39,408 nucleotides of DNA from Occallatibacter sp. (lineage in GTDB: Bacteria; Acidobacteriota; Terriglobia; Terriglobales; Acidobacteriaceae). Position numbers and translations under genes: made by a program. A model generated the notes under the pieces. It was not told the DNA's origin. It did not search any database and was given only the letters and a program-made list of their open reading frames with translations. Below, piece by piece: positions 22,063 to 31,426 of this stretch. How positions within the stretch are numbered: position 1 is the first letter of the stretch; the number at the start of each line of letters is the position of its first letter. The DNA is taken from positions 1-39,408 of the forward strand of contig JARLFZ010000031.1 in assembly GCA_031296305.1 (NCBI GenBank), read 5' to 3'.

Positions 22063-25000
22063 ATGCAATTGCGTTCGGGAAATGAGATTCGGGAGCTGTT
22101 TCTGCGCTTCTTTGAGACCAAGGGGCACCGTCGTGTGCACTCTTCGTCGCTGGTGCCTGCCAACGATCCGACCCTGCTGTTTACCAATGCGGGGATGAAC
22201 CAGTTCAAAGACCTTTTTCTGGGGGCGGAACGGCGCGAGTACTCGCGGGCGACGACTTCGCAGAAGTGCGTGCGCGCGGGCGGGAAGCATAACGACCTTG
22301 AAAATGTGGGCTTCACGCGGCGGCATCATACGTTCTTCGAGATGCTGGGGAATTTTTCGTTTGGGGACTACTTCAAGCGCGATGCCATCCGGTTCGCGTG
22401 GGAGCTGGTGACGGACGAGAAGTGGATGGGGATCGACAAAGACCGGCTGTACGTGACAATTTTCGAGGGGTCGCCGGAGTTTGGCGTGGCGCGGGACGAC
22501 GAGGCGGAGAAGTTCTGGATCGAGACCGGCGTGCCGAAGGAGAGGATCTTTCAGTACGGGCTAAAAGATAATTTCTGGCAGATGGGCGAGACAGGGCCTT
22601 GTGGACCGTGCAGCGAGATTTTTTATGACATGGGGATCGAAGCCGCGGAGACGCCGGGCGTGGATAAGCCGTTTGGGCACGACGATGCCCGCTACGTGGA
22701 GATCTGGAATCTGGTCTTCATGCAGTTCGATCGCTCGGCCGTGACGGATGCGGCGGGGAAGGCGGCTTATAAATTGACTCCGTTGCCGAAGCCTTCGATT
22801 GATACGGGGATGGGACTCGAGCGCGTGGCGGCGGTGCTGCAGGGGAAGGTTTCGAATTTTGAGACGGACCTTTTCACTCCACTTATCGTTCGCGCGGCCG
22901 AACTCACGGGACTGCAGGTCGGCAAGCCAGTGAGTCAACAGGCCAGCGCGGGTGCGGGTCTGGAGACCCGCACGACAGCCGGTCTGGAGACCGGCGTTAC
23001 AAAAGACGCGACGGCTGACGGGCTGGCGGAGTTGGTTGGCAACGCGAGCTTGCGGATTATTGCGGATCATGCGCGGGCGGCGACGTTCCTTATTAATGAT
23101 GGCGTGGTGCCGTCGAATGAGGGGCGCGGGTATGTGCTGCGCAAGATCATGCGGCGGGCGATTCGGCATGGACGGCTCCTGGGACAGGAGAAGCCGTTCC
23201 TGTTTGAGATGGTGTTTGCGGTGCGGGATTTGATGGAGGGGGCTTATCCGGAGCTGAAGGATTCGGCGGCGCGCGTCGCTAAGGTTGTCGAGGCGGAGGA
23301 GAAGCAGTTTGCGAGAGTGCTTGCAATTGCGGTTTCCGAAATGGACACCGCATTTGATCAGGAGAATAAACGTATAGCTAATAAGTACACAGAGTTTGTC
23401 ATTGAGTATGGAGATTCGCTGAACCCCGGCTTTAAGAAATTCATCGGGGAAAAACTCAGAACTTGCTCTCACTTATCGCTAGAAGAGTTGCGAAGTGCTT
23501 TTGCCGAATTCTTTGGCGAAACGATAGGCGTAGTGCATTTCAAAGCGATAATCACTAAGGCTTTTCAAGAATTGATATTCCGTGGGGACGTAGCCTTTCA
23601 TTTATACGAGACGTACGGGCTGCCTCTCGACTTCATGGAAGATGCCGCACGTGATCGTGGTATGCGCTTTGACCGTGAGGGTTTCGAAGCCGCCAAGGAG
23701 GCCGAACAAGCTCGGGCGCGGGCTTCTTGGAAGGGCGGATCGCAGAAGACGGCTAGTCCGGCGTTTCGCGATTTGCCTAAGACGGTGTTTGAGGGTTACC
23801 GGCAACTGACTTCTACGAATTGCGAAGTGCTGGCGATTGTGAAGGGCGGTGTGGGGGTTCCGGCGGCGAAGGCGGGCGAGGAGGTTGAGGTCGTCCTCGA
23901 TCACACTAGTTTTTATGGCGACTCGGGCGGGCAGGTTGGCGATCTCGGAACTTTTCTGAGCGTGGATGGGAATTCTACGGTTGCCGAGATTATTGGTTGC
24001 GTGCTGCCGGTGCAGGGCGTGCGGGCGCACAAGGCGGTTTTGAAACAAGACCTGACTGTGGGCGACCTGGTGACTTCGCAAGTCGACGGCGATCGGCGCG
24101 ATGCGATCCGGCGGAATCATACGGGGACGCATTTGCTGCATGCGGCGTTGCGGCAGGTGCTGGGGACGCATGTGAAGCAGGCGGGGTCGGCGGTGCATCC
24201 GGATCGGCTGCGATTCGATTTCTCTCATTTCGCTCAAGTCGCGGACGAGGAGTTGCAGGAGATTGAGGACATTGTGAATCGCGAGGTGCTGAAGAACGCG
24301 CGCGTGGAGACGCTTGAGGACGTGCCGATTGACGTGGCTGTGAGCGAGTACCACGCGATGGCGCTGTTCGGCGAAAAGTATGGCGATAAGGTGCGGGTGG
24401 TGCGGCTGGCGGATGGGTTTTCGACGGAGCTTTGCGGCGGGACGCATACGGCGGCGACGGGAGAGATCGGGTTGTTCAAGCTGACGGGCGAGGAGTCGGT
24501 TTCTTCGGGCGTGCGCAGGATTGAGGCGATCAGCGGGATGGGGTCGCTGGATACTTTCAGGCGCGACTTTGAGCTGGCGCAGGTGGCGGGGCAGTACGTG
24601 CCGTCCGTCGAGAATTTGACCGAGGGGTTGAAGGCGAAGTTTGCGGCGCAGGATGAAGAGCTGAAGAAGCTGCGGCGCGAGCTTGAAGAGATGCGGATGA
24701 AGTCGGCGGCCGGGGGGCTCGATGAGGCGGTGGCGCGGGCTGTGGAAGTGAATGGCGTGAAGGTGTTGACGCATCGCGCCGATGGGTTGGAGCGCGGGCA
24801 GTTACGGACGCTGGTCGACAACTTGAAAGGGAAGCTGGGCGAGGGCGTGGTGGTGCTGGGGTCGGCGCAGCCGGAGGGTAAGGTGGCGATGATCGCGGGC
24901 GTGACGCCGGGGCTGACGAAGCGCATTCAGGCTGGGAAACTGGTGGGCGCGGTGGCGAAAATCGTCGGCGGATCGGGCGGCGGGAAGCCGGAGATTGCCG

Positions 25001-25080
25001 AGGCCGGCGGCAAGGATCAGGGGCAGATTGATGCGGCGCTTGCGGCCGCGGCGAAGATTGTGGGGGAGTTGCTGGGGTAG
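22063..25080 (+). CDS. alaS: Alanyl-tRNA synthetase with in-frame insertions
   Basis: AlaS charges tRNA-Ala and edits mischarged Ser/Gly. The ATG at 22063 ([18 protein letters not shown]) gives 1005 residues, against about 875-900 for most bacteria. The catalytic core shows [20 protein letters not shown] (about 86-105) and [15 protein letters not shown] (about 328-342). The editing domain has [19 protein letters not shown] and [15 protein letters not shown] (zinc-binding His/Cys). The C-Ala domain holds [19 protein letters not shown]. The excess length comes from an R3-repeat-derived segment near 289-320 and an AT-rich ~64-residue segment at about 425-505; both keep the frame. It is probably functional, as it is the only alaS seen here. 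Confidence 0.95.
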   Translation: MQLRSGNEIRELFLRFFETKGHRRVHSSSLVPANDPTLLFTNAGMNQFKDLFLGAERREYSRATTSQKCVRAGGKHNDLENVGFTRRHHTFFEMLGNFSFGDYFKRDAIRFAWELVTDEKWMGIDKDRLYVTIFEGSPEFGVARDDEAEKFWIETGVPKERIFQYGLKDNFWQMGETGPCGPCSEIFYDMGIEAAETPGVDKPFGHDDARYVEIWNLVFMQFDRSAVTDAAGKAAYKLTPLPKPSIDTGMGLERVAAVLQGKVSNFETDLFTPLIVRAAELTGLQVGKPVSQQASAGAGLETRTTAGLETGVTKDATADGLAELVGNASLRIIADHARAATFLINDGVVPSNEGRGYVLRKIMRRAIRHGRLLGQEKPFLFEMVFAVRDLMEGAYPELKDSAARVAKVVEAEEKQFARVLAIAVSEMDTAFDQENKRIANKYTEFVIEYGDSLNPGFKKFIGEKLRTCSHLSLEELRSAFAEFFGETIGVVHFKAIITKAFQELIFRGDVAFHLYETYGLPLDFMEDAARDRGMRFDREGFEAAKEAEQARARASWKGGSQKTASPAFRDLPKTVFEGYRQLTSTNCEVLAIVKGGVGVPAAKAGEEVEVVLDHTSFYGDSGGQVGDLGTFLSVDGNSTVAEIIGCVLPVQGVRAHKAVLKQDLTVGDLVTSQVDGDRRDAIRRNHTGTHLLHAALRQVLGTHVKQAGSAVHPDRLRFDFSHFAQVADEELQEIEDIVNREVLKNARVETLEDVPIDVAVSEYHAMALFGEKYGDKVRVVRLADGFSTELCGGTHTAATGEIGLFKLTGEESVSSGVRRIEAISGMGSLDTFRRDFELAQVAGQYVPSVENLTEGLKAKFAAQDEELKKLRRELEEMRMKSAAGGLDEAVARAVEVNGVKVLTHRADGLERGQLRTLVDNLKGKLGEGVVVLGSAQPEGKVAMIAGVTPGLTKRIQAGKLVGAVAKIVGGSGGGKPEIAEAGGKDQGQIDAALAAAAKIVGELLG
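22953..23002 (+). repeat. R3 double hairpin read in frame inside alaS
   Basis: GCGGGTCTGGAGACCCGC (22955-22972) and GCCGGTCTGGAGACCGGC (22978-22995) followed by GTTACA nearly duplicate the intergenic R3 copy at 14083-14130. They encode [17 protein letters not shown] within the catalytic core. Confidence 0.88.
23320..23592 (+). other. AT-rich in-frame insertion in alaS
   Basis: Counting 23341-23580 gives 98 G/C in 240 (41%), against 38 in 60 (63%) at 24001-24060 of the same gene. The segment encodes [20 protein letters not shown] through AFQELIFRG, and lies between [13 protein letters not shown] and [11 protein letters not shown]. In E. coli AlaS the corresponding stretch is about 24 residues; here it is about 88. 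Codon choice also differs (ATA, AAT, TTA and AAA are used freely). Confidence 0.7.
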
Positions 25081-25088
25081 GGTCCCCC

Positions 25089-25165
25089 GCAGGGGCTAAA
25101 GCCCCGTTGCTTTCATGGCGGTTTTCGGCGCGGCTGAAAGCCGCGCCCTGATACAAGACCTGTCA
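25089..25165. repeat. R2 double-hairpin repeat
   Basis: GGGGCTAAAGCCCC (25092-25105) and the GGCGCGGCTGAAAGCCGCGCC stem (25127-25147) are followed by CTGATACAAGACCTGTCAGTTG, almost as at 7238-7280. It lies just after the alaS stop and could act as its terminator. Confidence 0.85.
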
Positions 25166-25181
25166 GTTGAGATTTGAGCGA

Positions 25182-25218
25182 CCCCACCCTAAACGCATAG
25201 AACGCGTTTAGGATGGGG
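25182..25218. repeat. R1 hairpin
   Basis: CCCCACCCTAAACGC pairs with GCGTTTAGGATGGGG around the loop ATAGAAC; the copy at 11191 has loop AAAGAAC. GGATGGGGCA marks the right arm. It directly follows the R2 copy. Confidence 0.85.
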
Positions 25219-25257
25219 CAACCTGCATTCGTGCTGGGTCAGAATAACGAAAAGCAA

Positions 25258-25308
25258 CCGCAGGTCCTTCGACTCGTCCCGGCACGCCGGGACTCGCTCA
25301 GGATGACA
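25258..25308. repeat. R4 repeat with internal hairpin
   Basis: CCGCAGGTCCTTCGACTC and CGCTCAGGATGACA form the ends; CTCGTCCCGGC and GCCGGGACTCG form a stem inside. With R2 and R1 this fills the 307-base gap 25081-25387 before mutY, so three repeat families are stacked in one gap and no gene is seen there. Confidence 0.8.
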
Positions 25309-25387
25309 AGTCTTATTTCACGCGAACTATCGGAGGCAGAGGACCGTCGCCGCTGTCCGCTGGCGGGGCGTGTCGTAAGCTTTCCCC

Positions 25388-26467
25388 ATGGCGAAGTTCG
25401 ATGAGGATCGCGCGAAGATTGCGGCGTTGCGCGTGCGCCTGCTGGAGTGGTATGCGCAGCATCAGCGAAGTCTGCCGTGGCGGCAGAGTTCAAATTCTTA
25501 CGCAATCTGGGTTTCGGAGATCATGCTGCAGCAGACGCGCGTGGCCGTGGTCGCGGTTCGCTACCAGGAATTCATGGAGCGGTTTCCGACGCTGATCTCG
25601 CTGGCGCTGGCTCCCGAGCAAGATGTGCTGGCGCTGTGGAGCGGCCTGGGCTACTACCGGCGAGCGCGCATGCTACACAAGGCTGCGCAGTTTGTGGCTT
25701 CGCACCTGGGAGGGAATTTGCCGGCGCGGGCGGAGGAGTTGCGCGCGCTGCCGGGGATTGGCGCGTATACGGCGGCGGCGGTGGCGAGCATTGCACACGG
25801 CGAGCCGGTGGCCGTGGTGGATGGCAACGTGGAGCGCGTGCTTTGCCGGCTGGCGGGCTGGGAGGCGGGCAGCCGCAAGGGCGGGGGGGCAACGCTGCGG
25901 CGCAAGATTGAGGATCTGGCGGGGCGGCTGCTCGATCGCGCGCGGCCGGGCGATTTCAATCAGGCCATCATGGAGCTGGGCGCAACGGTGTGCACGCCAC
26001 GCAATCCGCAATGCGCGGTGTGCCCGCTGCTGGCGGATTGCAAAACGCGCGGCGAGCACAAAACGCCAAGACGGGCGCCGATGATCAGCCGCGCCGTAGG
26101 GTACGCGCTGTCGGTGCGGACGGAATCGGAAGCGGGAAAGCGTGACGGGCCAGGTGGGCGCGAGGTGCTGTTGGAACAGCGGCCGGCACAGCAGACGGTG
26201 ATGCCGGGGATGTGGGAGCTGCCGACGCTGGTTCGCTCTGACGTGCCGGAGAAGGACCTGCGCATGACCGTGCGCCACGCCATTATGCATGTGAACTACT
26301 ATGTGCGCGTGCGGACGGTATTTGAGGACGATATCGAGGGGATGACGGTCGAGGGCGGCGAGCGCCGCTGGGTGCCGCTGCGCGAAGCAGCAGGGATGGC
26401 GCTGACGGGACTGGCGCGCAAGGTGCTGACGCGTGCGCATTTGTTGCCGGCCCGGGCCGATGGATAG
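25388..26467 (+). CDS. mutY: A/G-specific adenine glycosylase
   Basis: MutY removes adenine mispaired with 8-oxoguanine. The 359 residues show the N-terminal glycosylase domain with SEIMLQQTRV (catalytic Glu of the family), the helix-hairpin-helix LPGIGAYTAAAVASIA and the Asp in VAVVDGNVERV. The iron-sulphur loop VCTPRNPQCAVCPLLADC has the exact Cys spacing C-X6-C-X2-C-X5-C. The C-terminal NUDIX-like recognition domain has LLEQRPAQQTVMPGMWELPT. All key residues are present. It lies downstream of alaS beyond a repeat-filled gap and probably has its own promoter. The alternative, an endonuclease III, is excluded by the C-terminal domain. Confidence 0.95.
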   Translation: MAKFDEDRAKIAALRVRLLEWYAQHQRSLPWRQSSNSYAIWVSEIMLQQTRVAVVAVRYQEFMERFPTLISLALAPEQDVLALWSGLGYYRRARMLHKAAQFVASHLGGNLPARAEELRALPGIGAYTAAAVASIAHGEPVAVVDGNVERVLCRLAGWEAGSRKGGGATLRRKIEDLAGRLLDRARPGDFNQAIMELGATVCTPRNPQCAVCPLLADCKTRGEHKTPRRAPMISRAVGYALSVRTESEAGKRDGPGGREVLLEQRPAQQTVMPGMWELPTLVRSDVPEKDLRMTVRHAIMHVNYYVRVRTVFEDDIEGMTVEGGERRWVPLREAAGMALTGLARKVLTRAHLLPARADG

Positions 26468-26567
26468 CATTGCGCCGGCGGGGAAAGACGCGCCGTGAGA
26501 CGACACCGGCGATGGTCAGCCAAGACACCGTAAGGTGTATTTAAACACAGCATTTACATGAATTCTG

Positions 26568-26595
26568 TTGACAATTGACGTGCGTGACGTAGATT
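26568..26595 (+). promoter_or_regulatory. Candidate sigma70-type promoter for the TonB receptor
   Basis: TTGACA (26568-26573) and TAGATT (26590-26595, 4 of 6 to TATAAT) are 16 bases apart. They lie about 140 bases before the receptor start. The region is AT-richer than the flanks. The overlapping TTGACAATTGACG may also hold a regulator site. Confidence 0.5.
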
Positions 26596-26735
26596 GTTTG
26601 CAAGAATCAAAACCTCCATCGCATGTCTTCGCGAAGGCGCGATCCCCCAACCCGCTCATGAACGGTGACATTTTGCGCAGCCACGACGCTGTGCGTGCGA
26701 CGAAGAGCCTAATATTGACCCGAGGAGAAATCTCG

Positions 26736-29700
26736 ATGCGTCGTTTCGTTCTTTGCTTTCTTCTAGCAGTTCTAGCGGCCAGTGCCAGGGCGCAATTCGA
26801 TACCGCAACCGTTCTCGGAACCGTGACCGACCCCAGCGGGGCAGTGGTTGCGCACAGCAATGTGGTTTTGCGCAATACGGCAACGGCAGTGGAGCAGACG
26901 GCGGCCAGCGACGACCGGGGAGAGTTCCGCTTCGTCGACGTCACGATCGGCACCTACGAGCTGAAAGTGACGGTGCAGGGATTTCAGTCGGCCGTAGCGA
27001 AGTTCGAACTGACCGTGGGCGCGCACCAGCGCGTGGATGTGCAGCTCAAGGTGGCGGCAGCGAATTCGACGGTAACGACTACCGCGGAAGCCGCGCAACT
27101 GGAGACCGACTCGAGCGAGCACGGCCAGGTGGTAGCGGCGCGGGAGATTGCCGCGTTGCCGCTCAACGGCCGCAATTACTCCCAGCTCGTCGCACTCTCG
27201 ACGGGCGTGGTTCCGAGCCCCAGCAACCAGTCTGATAACTACGGTGCGCGCGAGGGCGCGTTCAACATCAACGGGCTGCGCAGCGTCTACACCAACTACC
27301 TCCTCGACGGCGCCGACAATAACTTCTACGGCACCTCAAACCAGGGTTTCAGCAACGAAGTGGTGCAGTTGGCGCCGGATTCGGTAGCCGAATTCAGCGT
27401 GGTGACCAACAATGAAAGCGCGGAGTACGGCCGCGCGGGCGGAGCCACGATCAACGCGGTTACCAAGTTTGGCACTAACGAATTGCACGGTGGCGTGTGG
27501 GAATACCTGCGCAACACGAATCTCGACGCCGCAGGCTTCTTCAAGCCTGACGTGGGTGGCAAGCCGGCCTTGCATCGCAACCAGTTCGGCGGCAACGTTG
27601 GCGGCCCGATCAAGAAAGACAAGCTCTTCTTTTTCATCGATTACGAGGGTTATCGCCAGACCTCGTCCCAAACGGACGAGAACATACTGCCCACGTGCGC
27701 GGAACGCGGCCAGGCGGGCACCACGAGCTGCGGGGCGGCGCTGGGTTACTATCTGATCGACAATACCGACCCCGCGGGAACCGCAAATCCGTCGGGCGCG
27801 CCCTATCTACCGGTCAGCAACCCCTGTAACTACAATGCGGGCAAGAACCCGTGCAATACGTCGACCTTGTTCGGTCTCGGCCTCGGCGCCGGCGGTTCCG
27901 CGTATCAGGCGGCCGTAGGCGGAACGCAGTACCTCAGCGGCCAGATTCCGGCCTCGGACGTCATTCCCTTTGCGCGGTCGACGGGCGGGGGGCTTCTGTC
28001 GTACCTGCCCAGCCCAACCAACACCAACACGTACAACAGTTCCTCCCCATTCAACTACATCGTTCTTGAACCTCAGTCCTGGGACAAGGACAAAGGCGAC
28101 GCCAAGATCGACTGGACTCCGAGTGAGAAGATGCGGCTCTTCTTCCGCTACTCGCAAAGCCGCGAGAACGTCGTCTCTCCGGGCAGTATTCCCGGCGTAG
28201 CCGGCGACAATGGCGATGGCCACATATACGCGCCCATCAAGAACATTCTTGGCGGCGCTACCTGGACCATCAGCCCGGTCTCGGTGCTCGAAGCCCGCTT
28301 CGGATTCTCCACCATGCAGGCAGGAAAGAAGCCGATCCAGGCCGGCGGACCCTCGATGCAGACGTTGTTCGGCATCCCCGGACTGCCCACCGATCCGCAA
28401 TATACCGGCGGCGTTACCTATCAATACTTCATCGATGGCGGATGGACCAACCTGGGCCGCCTGTGGACCAGCCCGCAGTATCAAAACCCGAGCATTTGGG
28501 ATCCCAAGGCCAATTACACCCGGCTCATGAGGAGTCACAGCCTTAAGGCCGGCGTGGAGTACCAGATGCTGCACGTAGCGCAACAGGATCTGCATCCTGT
28601 GATGGGCGGAAACGTCTACACGTCGCCGGCTTATGGTGCAGGCTATGGCTTTTACAACAAGCTTTACGGCCCTCTTACAGGACCTACGACATCTGAGAAC
28701 ACCCGTATGTTCGACTATGCCAACTTCCTGCTGGGCTACCAGGCCGAAATGGGCCTGTCCAGCCCTACCGTCAGCCAACTTCGCAGTTGGGGCTGGGCCG
28801 GCTACGTGCAGGACGACTGGAGGGCAACTCGCCGGCTAACCGTGAACATGGGTCTGCGCTACGAGTTCAACACACCCATCTACGAAGCCGACAATAAACT
28901 GGCAAACTTCAATCCCACAACCCAAGCCGTGGTGCCGGCGACCTCGAGCGACCGGTACACGATCGACCCGAACACTGAGGATTTTGGGCCGCGCGTTGGC
29001 GCATCCTACGAAGTGGACTCGAAGACGGTGGTACGCGGCGGTTACGGCATCAGCTACTCGCACTGGAACCGCGTGGGCTCCAACTACCTCAGCATGAACC
29101 CGCCCAACGGCGTGGTCGCGCTTCAGGTGTCGGTTCCCGGCACGGGCCTCTACAACAACGTGCAAAGCGGCTTTCCCACCGGTATGGTCAGCCCCACGAA
29201 TTACAACCCGGCCTTCGATACGCTGCAATACATGCCCCGCAACTCGCCCGATACACAGGTGCGGAGCTGGTTCTTCGGCGTGCAGCGCGACCTCACCCAC
29301 AACTGGCTGCTGGATCTCTCTTACGTGGGCAATTCCGGGTTAAACGAGATCATCGTCAACGACATCAACCAGGCCCCGGCGGGCGGCGTGTATCCGCTCG
29401 ACCTGGCCGCAGAGGCCGGTGTAGCCACGGCCCCGGTGCGCGTTCCGTATGCAAACTTCAGCATGATCGCCGGCATCCTGCCATGGGCGACTTCCGATTA
29501 CGATGGCCTGCAAGCCAAGGTGGAGAAGAGGTTCTCGAACGGGCTCTACCTGCTGGAGTCCTTCACATGGTCGAAGGCCATTGACATCGCCGCGCAGGCT
29601 CTGGACGGCGGCGGCAATTGCGACAATTGCGGCAACGGCATTCCCTCGGTGCAGAATATCTATAACGTTGGGGCCGACCGTGCGATTTCAGCGTACAACC

Positions 29701-30320
29701 ACCCCTTCGTAAACACCACCACTGCGGTCTGGTCGCTGCCGGTCGGGAAGGGCCAGTGGCTGCTGCCCAATGCCGACCGTCTCCTGGATGAATTTGTGGG
29801 CGGCTGGCAGGCTACCGGGATCGTGTCGGGGCGCAGCGGCAACCCACTCGATTTTGACTATCGCCCTGGCCCCACCAGCGACCAATCAGTCTCGCCACTC
29901 ACCCCTGTGGACGGCCGCAACGCCTACCGGCCCAACATAAGCGGCCCCATCCTCGCGTCGAACAAGTCCTACATGCAGTACTTGAATGTGACGAGCTTCA
30001 GCACACCGCCTTCGGCGCCTACGTCCGGCACCACGTACAACACTTTCGGTAACATGCCGAGGAACGCAGTTCGCGGATACGACTACTGGGACGTCGATAT
30101 GGGCTTGAGCAAGGATTTCGCGATCACGGAAAGATCCCACTTCCAGCTCCGGGCCGAGGCGTTCAACCTCTTCAACCACACCAATTTCGGCGATCCGAAT
30201 ACGCAAGTGCCGGATACGGGCGGCCAGCTCAGTTCCACCCAGTCAACGGGCTCCTTCGGCAAGATCTCCTCGGCGCTTCCGGCGCGCGTGCTACAGGTGG
30301 CGGGGAAGATCACCTTCTAG
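26736..30320 (+). CDS. Oar-like TonB-dependent receptor with carboxypeptidase-regulatory domain
   Basis: This is an outer-membrane transporter-like protein of 1194 residues. I chose the ATG at 26736 for its GAGGAGA site; the longer frame from 26568 lies in the promoter. The signal peptide is 1-21. A carboxypeptidase-regulatory-like beta domain follows (about 22-115: TVLGTVTDPSGAVVAHSNVV, GTYELKVTVQGFQS). A plug with IAALPLNGRNYSQLVALSTG (about 135-154) comes next. A very long 22-strand-type beta-barrel rich in Asn/Tyr/Gly follows, with TonB-receptor endings such as FQLRAEAFNLFNHTNFGDPN. Acidobacteria carry many such Oar/CarbopepD_reg_2 receptors; the substrate is unknown and is commonly taken to be oligosaccharides or peptides. 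Transcription ends at the hairpin at 30364. Confidence 0.93.
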   Translation: MRRFVLCFLLAVLAASARAQFDTATVLGTVTDPSGAVVAHSNVVLRNTATAVEQTAASDDRGEFRFVDVTIGTYELKVTVQGFQSAVAKFELTVGAHQRVDVQLKVAAANSTVTTTAEAAQLETDSSEHGQVVAAREIAALPLNGRNYSQLVALSTGVVPSPSNQSDNYGAREGAFNINGLRSVYTNYLLDGADNNFYGTSNQGFSNEVVQLAPDSVAEFSVVTNNESAEYGRAGGATINAVTKFGTNELHGGVWEYLRNTNLDAAGFFKPDVGGKPALHRNQFGGNVGGPIKKDKLFFFIDYEGYRQTSSQTDENILPTCAERGQAGTTSCGAALGYYLIDNTDPAGTANPSGAPYLPVSNPCNYNAGKNPCNTSTLFGLGLGAGGSAYQAAVGGTQYLSGQIPASDVIPFARSTGGGLLSYLPSPTNTNTYNSSSPFNYIVLEPQSWDKDKGDAKIDWTPSEKMRLFFRYSQSRENVVSPGSIPGVAGDNGDGHIYAPIKNILGGATWTISPVSVLEARFGFSTMQAGKKPIQAGGPSMQTLFGIPGLPTDPQYTGGVTYQYFIDGGWTNLGRLWTSPQYQNPSIWDPKANYTRLMRSHSLKAGVEYQMLHVAQQDLHPVMGGNVYTSPAYGAGYGFYNKLYGPLTGPTTSENTRMFDYANFLLGYQAEMGLSSPTVSQLRSWGWAGYVQDDWRATRRLTVNMGLRYEFNTPIYEADNKLANFNPTTQAVVPATSSDRYTIDPNTEDFGPRVGASYEVDSKTVVRGGYGISYSHWNRVGSNYLSMNPPNGVVALQVSVPGTGLYNNVQSGFPTGMVSPTNYNPAFDTLQYMPRNSPDTQVRSWFFGVQRDLTHNWLLDLSYVGNSGLNEIIVNDINQAPAGGVYPLDLAAEAGVATAPVRVPYANFSMIAGILPWATSDYDGLQAKVEKRFSNGLYLLESFTWSKAIDIAAQALDGGGNCDNCGNGIPSVQNIYNVGADRAISAYNHPFVNTTTAVWSLPVGKGQWLLPNADRLLDEFVGGWQATGIVSGRSGNPLDFDYRPGPTSDQSVSPLTPVDGRNAYRPNISGPILASNKSYMQYLNVTSFSTPPSAPTSGTTYNTFGNMPRNAVRGYDYWDVDMGLSKDFAITERSHFQLRAEAFNLFNHTNFGDPNTQVPDTGGQLSSTQSTGSFGKISSALPARVLQVAGKITF

Positions 30321-30363
30321 ATTGCGATCAAGCCGCGGATTGGCGGGTGTTCATAAAGCAAAG

Positions 30364-30400
30364 ACAAAGGCCTCTTCTTCAGCGAAGAGGCCTTTGTGTT
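30364..30400. terminator. Strong bidirectional hairpin terminator
   Basis: ACAAAGGCCTCTTC (30364-30377) pairs perfectly with GAAGAGGCCTTTGT (30384-30397) around a 6-base loop. T residues follow on one side and A residues precede on the other. It sits between the convergent TonB receptor and zinc-ribbon genes and can stop both. Confidence 0.85.
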
Positions 30401-30425
30401 GGATCGGGGTGCGGCGGCGGAGCGC

Positions 30426-30644
30426 TCAGTAATAGTCGGCGCAGCTCAAGTAGTAGCCGCAGTGGGTGCAGACCAGTTTGCAATGGTGGCCGGTGAGGCG
30501 ATGACCGCAGGTGGGGCAGATTTGGCAGTGGTGATCGACGACCAGACCATCCTCAGCGGCCGCCGATACACCACTTTGTGAGATTTCCGCTGCGGAATCG
30601 GCGGGAAAGTCGGAATTGAGGACGCGGGGCCGCTCCGGCAACAT
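30426..30644 (-). CDS. Small zinc-ribbon protein
   Basis: The frame runs from the ATG at 30644 for 72 residues; upstream extension to 121 residues is open but not protein-like. The C-terminal 30 residues are striking: [13 protein letters not shown] then [17 protein letters not shown]. Two CxxC pairs could hold one zinc as a C4 ribbon, with the His pair and extra Cys as further ligand candidates. The rest is acidic and low in order. There is no good ribosome site before the ATG, so the true start is uncertain. I cannot assign a function; a nucleic-acid- or metal-binding role is only a guess. It reads towards the TonB receptor terminator. Confidence 0.6.
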   Translation of the reverse strand: MLPERPRVLNSDFPADSAAEISQSGVSAAAEDGLVVDHHCQICPTCGHRLTGHHCKLVCTHCGYYLSCADYY

Positions 30645-30800
30645 GGGGGACAGATTAACATGGAATGAGCGCGGCAGCCGCCAGGGAAATACGGCGGCGT
30701 TGACAGTTCTGCTGCCGGGCCCCGACGCAACTTTCCCCGCGGCGCTCCCGGCAATCCAACAACACAACCACTGGATTTTTGAATCCCCCAAGGAGGGACT

Positions 30801-31232
30801 ATGGCGAGCAAGGCAAGTGCGGTTTGGACAGGATCACTGAAGGAAGGCAAGGGCACGATTTCCACGGCGACGGGCGTGCTGAAGGACGCCAACTATTCGT
30901 TCGCCACGCGGTTTGAGGGCGCCACGAGCGGCACCACACCGGAGGAATTGATTGCGGCGGCGCACGCGAGCTGCTTCTCGATGGCGCTGGGCGCGCAACT
31001 GGGCGGCGCGGGCCTGACGCCAGAGAAGATTGAAACCAACGCGGCCGTGACCCTGGCCAAGGTGGATGGGGGCTTTGCGATCACGAAGATTGCGCTGACC
31101 ACCACGGCGAGCGTTCCCGGCGCCACCAAGGAAGTTTTTGACAAAGCGGCTGCGGATGCCAAGGGCGGCTGCCCGATCTCGAAGCTGTTTGCGAATAACA
31201 CGGAGATCACGCTGGACGCGAAGCTGGTGTAG
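30801..31232 (+). CDS. osmC: OsmC-family peroxiredoxin (organic hydroperoxide resistance)
   Basis: OsmC/Ohr proteins are cytoplasmic thiol peroxidases that reduce organic peroxides with two cysteines. The 143 residues match the OsmC subtype. The redox cysteines are visible as Cys58 in [11 protein letters not shown] and Cys124 in GGCPISKLF. The N-terminal half has the typical beta-rich [18 protein letters not shown] near-perfect AAGGAGG lies just before the ATG. It has its own 15-pair hairpin 34 bases after the stop, so it is probably transcribed alone. Confidence 0.94.
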   Translation: MASKASAVWTGSLKEGKGTISTATGVLKDANYSFATRFEGATSGTTPEELIAAAHASCFSMALGAQLGGAGLTPEKIETNAAVTLAKVDGGFAITKIALTTTASVPGATKEVFDKAAADAKGGCPISKLFANNTEITLDAKLV

Positions 31233-31265
31233 GTGCAGCCCGAATTTACCTCAGAACTTTTCGAT

Positions 31266-31300
31266 CTTCGGGCCGGTCCACATCCTGGACCGGCCCGAAG
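31266..31300. terminator. Hairpin terminator after osmC
   Basis: CTTCGGGCCGGTCCA (31266-31280) pairs perfectly with TGGACCGGCCCGAAG (31286-31300) around the loop CATCC. There is no adjacent T-run; a run of eight T comes only at about 31349. Factor-independent efficiency is therefore uncertain. Confidence 0.6.
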
Positions 31301-31426
31301 ACCTTCCGGCTGCGCCATATCTTAATCCCCTCTAAAAAGAATTCCTGGTTTTTTTTGCGCCTCATGCAGACAGAACTGCGCTATCCTTGCGGCGACGCCA
31401 TTTGCCCAGGAAAGTGAGTCTGCGAG

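Noticed and set aside
23602..24774. A 390-residue minus-strand frame opposite alaS
   Set aside because: Low-complexity His/Arg/Leu composition; the plus strand has clear AlaS editing and C-Ala motifs.
30700..30722. TTGACA as an osmC promoter
   Set aside because: No -10-like sequence follows at 16-18 bases.
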